NCBI RefSeq assembly: GCF_000498575.2
Contig: NZ_AWSQ01000001.1
Coordinates: forward strand, 1,283,914 to 1,347,913
Source of the DNA: Pseudomonas taeanensis MS-3
GTDB lineage: Bacteria > Pseudomonadota > Gammaproteobacteria > Pseudomonadales > Pseudomonadaceae
Direction of reading: 5' to 3'
Length of the DNA: 64,000 nt
Shown here: one piece after another, positions 1-8,980 of the stretch
Layout of the letters: each line of letters begins with the position of its first letter
How positions within the stretch are numbered: position 1 is the stretch's first letter
Notes under the pieces: model-generated
What the model saw: the letters and a program-made list of their open reading frames with translations, nothing else
What the model was told of the DNA's origin: nothing
The model's database searches: none
Program-made: the position numbers and the translations under genes

Positions 1-197
1 TGGAAAAGACCCGTCCGCTGTTCTTGGGTGTTCGCGATCGGGTCAAGGACTTGGAGCCGCTGCTACGTCGCGCCAGTGCCTGGGGCGAAGAAGAGGTGCG
101 AGGGTTTCTGGCAGCGTACCTGGATTCGTCGAGTGAGCTTGAGTCGTGGTGGCGACGCTTGTCGCGGCGACAGCGCAATAAAGTGGGGCGCAGATGA
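1..197 (+). CDS. LPS core kinase family protein, C-terminal end (5' truncated by window)
   Basis: Only the last 64 codons are present, in the frame ending at the TGA that overlaps the next gene's ATG (ATGA). The visible end is rich in Arg, Glu and Trp (a WWRRLSRRQRNK stretch near the stop), as at the end of the small WaaP/InaA-type LPS kinases that precede the double-kinase gene in the Pseudomonas LPS core operon. No kinase motif is left in the visible part, so the assignment rests on position and on resemblance recalled for this tail. The overlap implies translational coupling with the following gene. Confidence 0.6.
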   Translation, partial: EKTRPLFLGVRDRVKDLEPLLRRASAWGEEEVRGFLAAYLDSSSELESWWRRLSRRQRNKVGRR

Positions 198-1654
198 AAT
201 TAGGTGATTTGCGTCGTGCCGGTCGCGCCCCGAGCTTGCCTATGCCGTTAGAGGCGAGCGCAGGGGAGACCGTTCAGTTGCTGAGCCTTCTGCGTGTGCT
301 GCCAGGCCAGCGTTATGTCGGCTTGGCGCAGTGGCAGGGGGGCAAGGTGCTGGCCAAGCTATTGGTCGGCAACAGAGCCGAGCGACATTACGCCCGAGAA
401 GTTGAGGGTGCGCGTTTGCTTGCGGAGCATGGGTTGTGTACCCCGCCACTGCTCGAACAAGGCTTTCAGGCCGGTGAAGGTGGCTGGTTATTGTTCGACT
501 ACCTGGAAGATGCCAGCAGCCTGGGTGATGAGTGGCGAGCGCTGGAAGTGCAACCGGTACTCAGCGATGCTCAGCGAGTGTTGTTAGGGGATGCCCTGGC
601 GGTCATTGCCCAGTTGCATGGCAAGGGGTTATGGCAAGACGACCTGCACTTGGACAATGTGCTGCGTCATGACGGTCGACTGTATTTGATCGATGGTGGT
701 GGTGTGCGTGCCGAAACGCCAGGCCAGCCACTATCGCGCGCTACAGTGTTGGCCAATCTCGGCGTGTTCTTCGCCCAATTGCCGGCCAAGCTTGATGTCT
801 TTATCGAAGAGTTGCTGGTGCATTACCTGTTGGTCAATGGCGAGCACGCTTTGCCACTAGAGGCGCTGCTCAAGGAGGTTGCCAAGGTCCGGCGTTGGCG
901 TCTGCGCGACTACCTGCGCAAGATCGGCCGCGATTGCAGCCTGTTCAGCGTCCGCAGGGGCGCGTCTATGTTAAGGGCGGTGCGGCGTGAGGATGAAAGC
1001 AGACTGGCGGCGCTGTTATGCGACCCCGATGCCGCTATCGCCGCGGGTCAGTCACTCAAACGGGGTGGCTCCTCCACGGTGGCGCAGGTTGAGGTGGCTG
1101 GCAGCAGCTTGGTCATCAAGCGCTACAACATCAAAGGGGTGGGGCACTGGCTAAAGCGCTTCTGGCGTCCCAGTCGGGCTTGGCACAGTTGGCGCGAGGG
1201 CAATCGCCTGGATTTTCTCGGCATCGCCACGCCCAAGCCACTGGCCATGCTGGAACTGCGCACGTTCTGGTTGCGGCGCGGCGCCTATCTGGTTACCGAA
1301 CACTTGGCGGGTGAGGATATAATCGCGCGCTTCAAGCTCTGTCTGGATAGTCCGCATGGCACAAGCTTGCCCCCAGAGGCTGAGCTCAAGGCGCTGGAGG
1401 AGCTGTTCGCGGTCTTACGGCGTGAGCAGATCAGCCATGGTGACTTAAAGGGAACCAATCTGCTGTGGCAGGCGGGGCGTTGGGCGTTGATCGACCTGGA
1501 TGCCATGCAGCAACACCGCAGTACGGTCACTTTTGCACCAGCCTATGACCGGGACCGTGCGCGCTTGTTGCGCAACTGGCCGAATGACAGCGCGTTATAC
1601 CAATTGCTCGACCAACGTTTACCGCCGGCGCCCGACGCCGACTCAGCAGACTAA
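194..1654 (+). CDS. Lipopolysaccharide core kinase-like protein with two kinase domains
   Basis: A 486-residue cytoplasmic protein that looks like two WaaP/RIO-type kinase folds in tandem. The first has a candidate ATP lysine at K55, a catalytic-loop-like DDLHLDN (149-155) and IDGGG (166-170) where kinases carry DFG. The second has K309, HGDLKGTN (415-422) and IDLDA (433-437). The second set is close to a canonical kinase loop; the first is more divergent. The family phosphorylates heptose or other core sugars in Pseudomonas LPS. It starts in an ATGA overlap with the upstream kinase and is followed 15 bases later by the carbamoyltransferase, so it belongs to the core operon. The substrate is not readable from sequence. 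It matches, from memory, the PA5006 position of P. aeruginosa. Confidence 0.8.
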   Translation: MKLGDLRRAGRAPSLPMPLEASAGETVQLLSLLRVLPGQRYVGLAQWQGGKVLAKLLVGNRAERHYAREVEGARLLAEHGLCTPPLLEQGFQAGEGGWLLFDYLEDASSLGDEWRALEVQPVLSDAQRVLLGDALAVIAQLHGKGLWQDDLHLDNVLRHDGRLYLIDGGGVRAETPGQPLSRATVLANLGVFFAQLPAKLDVFIEELLVHYLLVNGEHALPLEALLKEVAKVRRWRLRDYLRKIGRDCSLFSVRRGASMLRAVRREDESRLAALLCDPDAAIAAGQSLKRGGSSTVAQVEVAGSSLVIKRYNIKGVGHWLKRFWRPSRAWHSWREGNRLDFLGIATPKPLAMLELRTFWLRRGAYLVTEHLAGEDIIARFKLCLDSPHGTSLPPEAELKALEELFAVLRREQISHGDLKGTNLLWQAGRWALIDLDAMQQHRSTVTFAPAYDRDRARLLRNWPNDSALYQLLDQRLPPAPDADSAD

Positions 1655-1669
1655 AAGAGGCTAGACCCT

Positions 1670-3427
1670 GTGGCACTGACGATTCTCGGCCTTTCCGGCG
1701 CCCTCAGCCATGATCCTTCCGCCGCCCTGTACATTGACGGCAAGCTGGTCGCGGCTGCCGAAGAAGAGCGCTTCGTGCGTGATAAGCACGCGAAGAACCG
1801 CATGCCCTACGAGTCGGCCAAGTTCTGCCTGGAGCAGGCGGGGATCAAACCGTCCGACGTCGACGTTGTGGCCATTCCGTTCGCGCCGATCAGCCTGTTC
1901 GGCGAGGCCCGCTGGAAATACGCCAAGCGCTACTGGTACGCCCCGGATCGCGCCCTCGATGCGATCCTGATGGGCAACCGGCGCTACAAGCGCTACCGCA
2001 ACAAGATCGTCTGGTGCCTGGAACAGCTGGGCTTCGACCCGAAGAAGATCAAGATCGAGCCGGTCGAACATCACCTGGCTCATGCCTCCAGCGCCTACCA
2101 CTGCTCGGGCTTCCAGGAAAAAACCGCGATCCTCGGCATCGATGGCAAGGGCGAGTACGCCACCACCTTCTTCGGTTATGGCGAAAACGGCAAGATCCAC
2201 AAGATCAAGGAGTTCTTCGATCCGGACTCACTCGGTGGCCTGTATGGCGCGATCACCGAGTTCCTTGGATTCGAGATGCTCGACGGCGAGTTCAAGGTCA
2301 TGGGCATGGCGCCCTACGGTGACGCCTCCAAGTACGACTTCTCCCGCCTGGCGACCTTCGAGAATGGCGAGCTGGTGATCAACACCGAGTACGCCAACGT
2401 CATTGGCCTGCGCCGCTACAAGGAGAAGGGCAAGGGCTACTACTTCTCGCCCAAGCTGATCGAGTGGCTGGGGCCCAAGCGCGAGGGCGACATCGCCGAC
2501 GATCCCTACATTCATTACGCCGCCAGCATGCAGGCACTGTTCGAGAAGCTGGCGCTGCAGATGATGGATCACTACCTGGGTGACATCATCAAAGAGACCG
2601 GCAAGATCGCCTTCGCCGGTGGCTGTGCGCTGAACGTCAAACTGAACCAGAAGATTATCGCCCGGGATGAGGTGAAGGAACTGTTCGTCCAGCCGGCCTC
2701 CGGCGATGCTGGCACCGCAGTCGGCGCCGCCGCCTACGTATCGCATGCCCGTGGCGTACCGGTGGAGAAGATGGAGCACGTCTACCTCGGCCCGTCCTAC
2801 TCGAACGAAGACGTCATCGCCGCCTGCGCCCGGCACCCGAGCAAGCCGGTGTTTAAGCAAATCGACAACATGCCGCAGCGCATTGCCCAGATCATGGTCG
2901 ATGGCAACCCGGTGGCCTGGTTCCAGGGGCGCATGGAGTTCGGCCCGCGCGCCCTTGGCGGTCGCTCGATCATCGGCTGCCCGAGCATTCCCGGGGTGGC
3001 TAATCGGATCAACGAGCAAATCAAGTTCCGCGAGCGCTGGCGCCCGTTCTGTCCTTCGATGCTCGATACCGTTGGCTCACAGATGCTCAAGGTCGATCAT
3101 CCGTCGCCATTCATGACCTTCACCTTCGAAGTAAACGAGGAGTGGAAGGATCGCGTCGGCGAAGTGGTGCACGAAGACGGCACCTCTCGCGCCCAGGTAC
3201 TCAAGCGCGAGTACAACCCACGTTACTACGACATGATGCTCGAACTGGAAAAGCTCACCGGCAACGGCGTGTCGCTGAATACCTCGCTGAACCGTCGTGG
3301 CGAGCCAATGATCTGCTCGCCTACCGATGCGCTGAATATGTTCTATGGCTCGGACCTTCAGTACTTGATCATGGAAGATATTCTGGTGGTGAAGGACGGC
3401 ATGGACTGGCATGAAAATGTCGGCTAA
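1670..3427 (+). CDS. wapO: LPS core carbamoyltransferase (NodU/CmcH family)
   Basis: A 585-residue carbamoyltransferase that should transfer carbamoyl from carbamoyl phosphate to a core sugar; in P. aeruginosa the equivalent carbamoylates the inner-core heptose. The N-terminal metal-binding Kae1-like domain shows HHLAHASSAYH (134-144), and the C-terminal YrdC-like half shows GPRALGGRS (425-433), both hallmarks of the family. Length is typical. The start is GTG, chosen because an AAAGAGG ribosome site ends 9 bases upstream and the MALTILGLSG beginning fits the family. Its end overlaps the next glycosyltransferase start by 17 bases. The gene symbol is transferred by position and family only. 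Confidence 0.85.
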   Translation: MALTILGLSGALSHDPSAALYIDGKLVAAAEEERFVRDKHAKNRMPYESAKFCLEQAGIKPSDVDVVAIPFAPISLFGEARWKYAKRYWYAPDRALDAILMGNRRYKRYRNKIVWCLEQLGFDPKKIKIEPVEHHLAHASSAYHCSGFQEKTAILGIDGKGEYATTFFGYGENGKIHKIKEFFDPDSLGGLYGAITEFLGFEMLDGEFKVMGMAPYGDASKYDFSRLATFENGELVINTEYANVIGLRRYKEKGKGYYFSPKLIEWLGPKREGDIADDPYIHYAASMQALFEKLALQMMDHYLGDIIKETGKIAFAGGCALNVKLNQKIIARDEVKELFVQPASGDAGTAVGAAAYVSHARGVPVEKMEHVYLGPSYSNEDVIAACARHPSKPVFKQIDNMPQRIAQIMVDGNPVAWFQGRMEFGPRALGGRSIIGCPSIPGVANRINEQIKFRERWRPFCPSMLDTVGSQMLKVDHPSPFMTFTFEVNEEWKDRVGEVVHEDGTSRAQVLKREYNPRYYDMMLELEKLTGNGVSLNTSLNRRGEPMICSPTDALNMFYGSDLQYLIMEDILVVKDGMDWHENVG

Positions 3428-4334
3428 GCGACTGCTTAGCGTCGTCATTCCTACGTACAACTACGCGGCGGTGTTGCCGCGTGCGGTTGAGTCGGTGCTG
3501 GCGCAACTGGATGCGGCCTCTGCCGAACTGGTCGTTATCGATGACGGCTCAACGGATGGCACTCGGCAGGTGCTTGACGGGCTGCTGGTGGCACATCCCG
3601 GACGCTTTCGCGTCGTTCACAAGAGCAACGGCGGTGCCTCTTCGGCACGCAACGTGGGCATTCGCGAGACGACAGGCGACTACCTGATCTTCCTCGATGC
3701 CGATGATGAGATGGCCTCCGGTGCGCTGTCTGCACTGCGCGAGCACCTGACTGCGCAGCCGCAGACGCGCCTGGTGATCGGCGGCCATATCAGCATCTCG
3801 CCCGATGGAAAACGCCGGGAGCATGAGTCTGCCGTCCTGCCCGAGCAGCCGCTGGATCGCTTGAAGGCGTATCTGCTGGACAAGCGCATTGCCTTGTCCA
3901 ATGGCGCTTGTGCCATGCACCGCGAAGTGTTCGAGCGCGGAGACTATCCAGAGGCGTTCCGCAGCGCCGAGGACATTCCTGTGTTCGCCCAGGCGTTGGC
4001 CAATTACCCGTGTACGGTGTTGAATCAGCCACTGGCGCTTATCCACAAACACGACGACAGCCTGCGCCACCAGTTCAGCCACGCCAAGGCCGGTGGCCTG
4101 GCGCTGGTGGACGAAGTGTTTGCACCCCTGCGGCTGCCGGGCGAGTTCCAGTCCTTGAAAAAGCCGTTCCATGTGCAGCGCAGTCTGTCGTTGTTTCGCA
4201 GCGCCTATCTGGCGGGTGATGTGCAGGCGGCCAAGCAATACTTTCGCGCCGCACTCCAGTGCGACTGGGGTGTTCTGCTCAGGGCCTCCTATGTTCGCAA
4301 GGCTCTGCGTTTATGGTTGGGGCGACACGCATGA
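3411..4334 (+). CDS. Family 2 glycosyltransferase, LPS core locus
   Basis: A 307-residue GT-A fold transferase. The N-terminal half carries the nucleotide-sugar motifs DDGSTDG (44-50) and DADD (96-99). No membrane segment or signal peptide is seen, so it is likely to act at the inner face of the cytoplasmic membrane on LPS core. ATG codons at 3411 and 3417 are both possible; both lie inside the carbamoyltransferase gene. The stop overlaps the next gene as ATGA, so four genes here are coupled. I do not recall a glycosyltransferase at this point in P. aeruginosa, where the carbamoyltransferase is followed directly by wapH. Donor and acceptor are unknown. Confidence 0.82.
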   Translation: MKMSAKRLLSVVIPTYNYAAVLPRAVESVLAQLDAASAELVVIDDGSTDGTRQVLDGLLVAHPGRFRVVHKSNGGASSARNVGIRETTGDYLIFLDADDEMASGALSALREHLTAQPQTRLVIGGHISISPDGKRREHESAVLPEQPLDRLKAYLLDKRIALSNGACAMHREVFERGDYPEAFRSAEDIPVFAQALANYPCTVLNQPLALIHKHDDSLRHQFSHAKAGGLALVDEVFAPLRLPGEFQSLKKPFHVQRSLSLFRSAYLAGDVQAAKQYFRAALQCDWGVLLRASYVRKALRLWLGRHA

Positions 4335-5473
4335 GTTCTAGGATCAAAGTGCTGCAGTTGCAGGCTCGCTACAACGTGAATGCTTCTGACTTGGCCGAGC
4401 AGATTATTCAAGGGCTGCCTGCCGAGCGTTTCGAGGTGACCACCGCCTTTTTGCGTGGACGTCCGGGCAGTGGGGAGCCGGAGAGCCGAGCGCCTCGCTC
4501 GATCTATTTCGGTTTCAGTCAGTCTGACTTGAAAGGATTGCGCCTGCGGGCCTTATGGCGTCTCTATCGATTGTGTCGAGAAGAGCGCTACGAAGTAGTG
4601 ATCGCTCACCGGTTCAAGCCCATTAATATGCTGATGCTACTCAACCCTTGGCTGCGGATTCCGGCGTGCATTGGTGTGCAGCACGGCATTGGCGATTTTG
4701 ACCGTGCTTACCGGCGCTGGGAGGCACGTCGACTGCTGGCTGGGAATTGGCGGCTGGTCGGTGTTTCGCGTGCGGTGCGTGATTATTTGCTGGGGTGCGG
4801 TGCTGGCTTTGATTCAGGCAATACTGTGCAAATCAACAATGCCATCGATATCGAGCGCGCCGAAGGCCTGCAGCATTCCCGCGAAAAGGCCCGTGCGATG
4901 CTCGGCCTCGCCACTGAGCCATTTACGTTCGGTGCTATTGGCCGATTGGTTCCAGTCAAGGGGCATATCCACCTGATCGAAGCCTTCGCTAAATTACAGG
5001 CGGACTACCCACAGGCGCAGCTCGCGATCATCGGCGAAGGCCGCTCTCGTGCCGACCTGGAATCAGCCATTGAGCGTCATGCTCTGCAAGGACGAGTTCA
5101 CCTGCTCGGAGCTCGTGAGGATGCCTTGCAGTATGTGCGCGCCTTCGACGCGTTCGTGATGCCGTCGCTGAGCGAGGGGCTGCCCTTGGCGCTGCTGGAA
5201 GGGATGAGCGGCCGTTTGCCGGTGGTTGGTTCGGACATCGACAGCTTGCGACCGATACTCGAGGACTGTGGCGGGCGGGTCTTTCCGGTTGGCGATGCCG
5301 AGGCATTGGCCGAGCAGTTACGCGCAATCTTGAGGCTCGACACAGAGCAGCGAAACGAGGAGGGCGAGCGGGCCTACGCTTATCTGCGTAGCGCGCATGC
5401 CATTGAAGATTTTCGCCGACAATATCACCAGTTAGTCGAGCAAGCGCTGGGCGCGGAGCAAGCATCCTCATGA
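4331..5473 (+). CDS. wapH: Family 4 glycosyltransferase, WapH-like
   Basis: A 380-residue GT-B transferase. The start is placed at the ATG in the ATGA overlap with the preceding stop; upstream in-frame codons would run far into that gene. The N-terminus (KVLQLQARYNVNASDLAEQI) resembles, from memory, P. aeruginosa WapH, which adds a glucose to the outer core. The C-terminal Rossmann half has the EX7E donor-site motif at E282 and E290 inside PSLSEGLPLALLEG. It keeps the wapH position after the carbamoyltransferase apart from one inserted glycosyltransferase. Family is secure; the exact sugar is inferred. Confidence 0.78.
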   Translation: MSSRIKVLQLQARYNVNASDLAEQIIQGLPAERFEVTTAFLRGRPGSGEPESRAPRSIYFGFSQSDLKGLRLRALWRLYRLCREERYEVVIAHRFKPINMLMLLNPWLRIPACIGVQHGIGDFDRAYRRWEARRLLAGNWRLVGVSRAVRDYLLGCGAGFDSGNTVQINNAIDIERAEGLQHSREKARAMLGLATEPFTFGAIGRLVPVKGHIHLIEAFAKLQADYPQAQLAIIGEGRSRADLESAIERHALQGRVHLLGAREDALQYVRAFDAFVMPSLSEGLPLALLEGMSGRLPVVGSDIDSLRPILEDCGGRVFPVGDAEALAEQLRAILRLDTEQRNEEGERAYAYLRSAHAIEDFRRQYHQLVEQALGAEQASS

Positions 5474-6360
5474 GTAGTGTTCAGGATCTGGAACAGCCGT
5501 TAGTGACGGTGATTATCCCTTCCTACAACCACGCCGAATACATTGAACAAAGCATTCTCAGCGTGCTTGGACAATCGTATCCGCGGGTGGAGTTGCTGGT
5601 CGTCGACGATGGCTCGCAGGATGACAGTGTTGCAGTTATTCGGCGCCTGCAGGCCATCCATGGTTTCGATTTCCGCGTACAGGCAAACCAGGGATTGTCG
5701 CGCACACTGAATGACACTATTGCACGGGCTAAGGGAAGTTTGATCGCGCCTTTTGGTTCGGACGACATCATGCGTCCTGATCGCTTGTTCCTGCAGGTGG
5801 CGCATCTGCGTGGAAAGCCTGAAGTGGGAATCTGTGCTGGTAATATCGAGACGATTGATGAGGCTGGTCAGGTGCTGCCTAGGCAGCGACTCAGGCCGGC
5901 TCGACGTCTGACGTTCGATGATATCTTTCTTTCGCAGCAGCCGGGCGCCCCTGCGCCGACCATGCTGTTTCGCCGAGAAGCGTTGGAGGCGGTGGGGGGG
6001 TTCGATCCTGAGATCAGGCTCGAGGACCTGCTGATAAAGCTGAAGATCACTCAGGCGGGGTATGTGATTGATGTGTTGGACGCGGTACTGGCGCAATACC
6101 GGACACATGAACGTAACACTTACAAAAACTATCGTTTCATGATTGATAACGTCCTGAAGACTTATGCCCTTTTCAGTGCGCACCCCGCTCATGCCGAGGT
6201 TTGCGCGCGCTTTATCAACTCCATGCTGCTCAAGTGCGCCCGGAACGATAAAGCGTTGGCCCGCGAGTTGCTCAGCCAATTGCCGTGGCGTTTCTGGAAT
6301 CGCAAGACGCTACGGGCCTTGGGGCGCTTGCTGTTACCGGCCGGACAAACTTCGACCTGA
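5470..6360 (+). CDS. Family 2 glycosyltransferase, WapR-like
   Basis: A 296-residue GT-A transferase with IIPSYNHAEYIEQSIL near the N-terminus, DDGSQDD (46-52) and GSDD (96-99) as nucleotide-sugar and metal motifs. It overlaps the preceding stop by ATGA. Sequence character and closeness to waaL suggest the WapR type of transferase, which in P. aeruginosa adds the rhamnose that receives O-antigen; this is from memory and was not aligned. It is the last plus-strand gene before the convergent deoxyamino-sugar cassette, which makes it one candidate for using that sugar. Confidence 0.78.
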   Translation: MSSVQDLEQPLVTVIIPSYNHAEYIEQSILSVLGQSYPRVELLVVDDGSQDDSVAVIRRLQAIHGFDFRVQANQGLSRTLNDTIARAKGSLIAPFGSDDIMRPDRLFLQVAHLRGKPEVGICAGNIETIDEAGQVLPRQRLRPARRLTFDDIFLSQQPGAPAPTMLFRREALEAVGGFDPEIRLEDLLIKLKITQAGYVIDVLDAVLAQYRTHERNTYKNYRFMIDNVLKTYALFSAHPAHAEVCARFINSMLLKCARNDKALARELLSQLPWRFWNRKTLRALGRLLLPAGQTST

Positions 6361-6371
6361 GTCGTGGGGTC

Positions 6372-6989
6372 TCAGCTCGGAGTTTCTTGAGTATCTAAGG
6401 GGCGGAGCACCTTGGCCGGAATGCCCCCTGCAACAACATTTGCGGGAATATCTCCGTTCACTATGGAGCCATTGGCTATCACGCTATTGTCGCCGATCGA
6501 TACTCCTTTCAATACAGTCACATTCGCGCCGATAAAGACATTCGAGCCTATTCTGACTGCCCCGCACGAGTGAAGCCCTGAGCTGCGCAGGTTTGGCTCA
6601 AGGCTGTGGAAGTCTGAGTCGTAGGCCGAAAAGTTATGTCCGATCAGAGAGTTGTCTGCAATGCTTATCGTGCTGCGCTCGGCTATCAGTACTGCGTTGT
6701 TGTTAATGTGAACATTCTCGCCAATCATAATTGTTGCTGTTTTTTCCCGGGCCTCTATATGGGCATAGCCGTTCAGGAAAAACGGCGACGGCCATACGCC
6801 AATGGTCGATTTACCTATGCGGATTTCGCCCTTCCCGGTAAAGAGGACCGGTTGCTTCAAGCGGCCACGCATGTTGCTTGGTTGGTTGTCTGAAAGCAGC
6901 CTGTATTTCAGCTTTCGGGCACCTTGTAGCCACTGGAGCAGATAAAGTCTGAAGCCTTGCCGCCAGCCGTTCTTATATATTTTTTTCAT
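6372..6989 (-). CDS. Hexapeptide-repeat acyltransferase (putative O-acetyltransferase)
   Basis: A 205-residue left-handed beta-helix protein. Imperfect hexapeptide repeats fill the middle and C-terminal half (for example IGENVHINNNAVLIAE, IGSNVFIGANVTVLKG, IGDNSVIANGSIVNG) and it ends with the usual GGIPAKVLRPL tail. The first ~50 residues are basic and hydrophobic (GFRLYLLQWLQGARKLKYRLL), suggesting membrane association. It is the last gene of the minus-strand run, 27 bases after the aminotransferase. The base composition is low: bases 6661-6720 are 47% GC by hand count. It probably acetylates an LPS sugar, but the acceptor is unknown. The start has only a poor ribosome site. Confidence 0.75.
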   Translation of the reverse strand: MKKIYKNGWRQGFRLYLLQWLQGARKLKYRLLSDNQPSNMRGRLKQPVLFTGKGEIRIGKSTIGVWPSPFFLNGYAHIEAREKTATIMIGENVHINNNAVLIAERSTISIADNSLIGHNFSAYDSDFHSLEPNLRSSGLHSCGAVRIGSNVFIGANVTVLKGVSIGDNSVIANGSIVNGDIPANVVAGGIPAKVLRPLDTQETPS

Positions 6990-7016
6990 GCTCTGGTGTC
7001 GTTGCGACCTAATCTT

Positions 7017-8120
7017 TCAAAGTGCTGCGTTGTTGATTGCTTCAGCAACTATATGAGCGTGTTCGAGTGTCATGCTGGGGCCCATTGGCAGGCTCAGTAC
7101 TTCGGCATGCAGACGCTCAGTGATAGGCAGTTGCAGATGATTGAACTCCGGGTAGGCGCTTTGTTGGTGTGGGGCTATCGGGTAGTGGATCAGTGTTTGT
7201 ATGCCGGCTTGTGTCAGCTGATGCTGCAGGCGATCCCGGTGTTTGCTTAATACGACGAAAAGATGCCAGACGTGCTGTTCTTCGTGCCCCCAAGTGGGGA
7301 GTGAGATGGCAGTGTGCTTGATGTTATCCAGATAGCAATGAGCAATTTTTCGTCGTTGCGCGGTCTGCTGATCCAAGTATTTTAGCTTCACTCGCAACAT
7401 GGCTGCTTGGATCTCATCAAGGCGGCTGTTCACGCCCTGATAGAGGTTTCGATATTTCTCATGGGAGCCATAGTTACGAAGCGCCCGCAAGGTTTCAGCC
7501 AGCTCATCGTTGGAGGTGGTAATGGCTCCGGCGTCACCGAGTGCTCCAAGGTTCTTGCCCGGGTAAAAGCTGAAGCCCGCTGCGTCACCCCAGTTGCCAG
7601 CCTTGCGTCCATGCAGGCTGGCGCCATGTCCTTGTGCGGCATCTTCAAGAATCAGCAGTCGATGTTCATCGGCCAGTTCTAGGAGTGCCGGCATGTCTGC
7701 CAGGCGTCCGTATAGATGGACTGGGATGATCGCCTTGGTGCGTGGAGTTACGGCGGCTGCAACAGCTGCCGGGCAAAGGTTGAAGCTGCTCGCGTCGGGT
7801 TCCACTAGAACCGGTGTCAAGTGGTTCTCGGTGATGGCCAACAGCGTAGCGATATAGGTGTTGGCTGGAACGATGACCTCATCACCGTCTTTGAGTCGGC
7901 CAATTTCCTGCCAGGCCCGAAGGGTCAGCGTGAGCGCGTCGAGCCCATTGGCTACACCGATGCAGTGAGTGGTCGCGCAATAAGCCGCGAATTCCTGCTC
8001 GAATGCAGCCAACTCATTGCCGGCAATGTACCAGCCAGAGTCGATGACGCGTGCGCAAGCTTCAAGTAATTCTGCGCGTAGCGCAGCATTGACACTTTTA
8101 AGGTCTAGGAAGGGAATCAT
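7017..8120 (-). CDS. fdtB: PLP-dependent sugar aminotransferase, FdtB/QdtB-like
   Basis: A 367-residue DegT/DnrJ/EryC1/StrS aminotransferase. It should convert dTDP-3-keto-6-deoxyhexose, made by the FdtA-like isomerase, to the 3-amino sugar using glutamate. D160 in LEDAAQ and the internal-aldimine lysine K189 in [15 protein letters not shown] are in place, and length is normal. The start is set at MIPFLDLKS, the usual family beginning; it lies 23 bases inside the upstream acetyltransferase gene, although the frame stays open further upstream. Sequence alone does not tell Fuc3N from Qui3N synthesis. GC content is about 53% in a counted 60-base sample. Confidence 0.85.
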   Translation of the reverse strand: MIPFLDLKSVNAALRAELLEACARVIDSGWYIAGNELAAFEQEFAAYCATTHCIGVANGLDALTLTLRAWQEIGRLKDGDEVIVPANTYIATLLAITENHLTPVLVEPDASSFNLCPAAVAAAVTPRTKAIIPVHLYGRLADMPALLELADEHRLLILEDAAQGHGASLHGRKAGNWGDAAGFSFYPGKNLGALGDAGAITTSNDELAETLRALRNYGSHEKYRNLYQGVNSRLDEIQAAMLRVKLKYLDQQTAQRRKIAHCYLDNIKHTAISLPTWGHEEQHVWHLFVVLSKHRDRLQHQLTQAGIQTLIHYPIAPHQQSAYPEFNHLQLPITERLHAEVLSLPMGPSMTLEHAHIVAEAINNAAL

Positions 8121-8583
8121 CTTTGTCCAGGAAACGTACGATGCGTGCAGGATTGCCGATGACAACTGCGAATGCTGGGACATCTTTGGTGACTACGGCG
8201 CCCGCACCAACCATGGCGAATTGGCCGATGGTGATGCCGGGCAGTATGGTGGCATTGGCGCCAACAGACGCCCCCCGTTTAATTAGCACTGCGCTGTAGT
8301 GCGCTAGATAAGCTTTGGAGCGCGGCAGCTTGTCATTGCTGAAGGTGGCGTTTGGGCCAATGAACACACCATCTTCGATCTTGGTGCCATCCCAGAGGTA
8401 GACGCCGGATTTGATGGTGACCTCATTGCCAAGCACCACTTGGTTCTCAATTAAAGTGTGCGCACAAATATTGCAGTTCTTGCCTATTCGCGCGTTGGGC
8501 AATATGACCGAGTACTGCCAAATCCTGGTCCCCTCACCGATGTGAGGGCTCTGTACATCTGAGAGTTCATGAATGCTTGGCAT
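8098..8583 (-). CDS. fdtC: dTDP-3-amino-3,6-dideoxyhexose N-acyltransferase, FdtC/QdtC-like
   Basis: A 161-residue left-handed beta-helix acyltransferase of the WbpD/FdtC group. Hexapeptide repeats run through the whole protein ([62 protein letters not shown]), ending with [11 protein letters not shown]. This length and the [21 protein letters not shown] stretch fit the enzymes that acetylate a 3-amino group on dTDP sugars. It overlaps the isomerase by 17 bases and the aminotransferase by 23 bases, so the three are coupled and form one pathway. The acyl donor is presumably acetyl-CoA. Confidence 0.82.
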   Translation of the reverse strand: MPSIHELSDVQSPHIGEGTRIWQYSVILPNARIGKNCNICAHTLIENQVVLGNEVTIKSGVYLWDGTKIEDGVFIGPNATFSNDKLPRSKAYLAHYSAVLIKRGASVGANATILPGITIGQFAMVGAGAVVTKDVPAFAVVIGNPARIVRFLDKDDSLPRP

Positions 8584-8980
8584 CTAGGGTTTCTTTAATG
8601 AACTGTTCATAGTCGCGAATGTAGTCGGACTCATCGTAGTGTTCGCTGGCGATAACCATCAAAACACAATCGCTGGAAAAATCGAACATCTCGTGCCAGA
8701 CCATTCGGTCAATACATAAGCCTTGGTGTGGTGAAGACAGCTTGAGTGTTTGGCGAGTGTGGCCATCATCCAGGAGGAAGCTGCAGCTGCCGCTTATGCA
8801 GACGGCAACTTGTTCAAGTGCGCGGTGTGCATGGAAGCCACGGCGAACGTCATTGCGGAGTTGGTAGAGGTAATAGACCCGGCGAATCGAAAATGGAATG
8901 TTGCTGTCGCCCTCTAGCGCAACCAGAGCGCCGCGCTCGTCTGCAATTTCGCGAAAATCAATCAGTCTAGCCAAGCTCAT
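8567..8980 (-). CDS. fdtA: dTDP-6-deoxyhexose-4-ulose 3,4-ketoisomerase, FdtA/QdtA-like
   Basis: A 137-residue cupin of the WxcM/FdtA family. It would move the keto group of dTDP-4-keto-6-deoxyglucose from C4 to C3, the first step specific to 3-amino-3,6-dideoxy sugars. The family motif with two histidines is present as [12 protein letters not shown] (H50 and H52), and length is typical. The ATG overlaps the upstream kinase stop as ATGA, so the sugar genes are translationally tied to the waaL-kinase pair. The substrate must come from RmlA and RmlB, which are not in this window. Whether the product is galacto (Fdt) or gluco (Qdt) is undecided. Confidence 0.83.
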   Translation of the reverse strand: MSLARLIDFREIADERGALVALEGDSNIPFSIRRVYYLYQLRNDVRRGFHAHRALEQVAVCISGSCSFLLDDGHTRQTLKLSSPHQGLCIDRMVWHEMFDFSSDCVLMVIASEHYDESDYIRDYEQFIKETLDAKHS

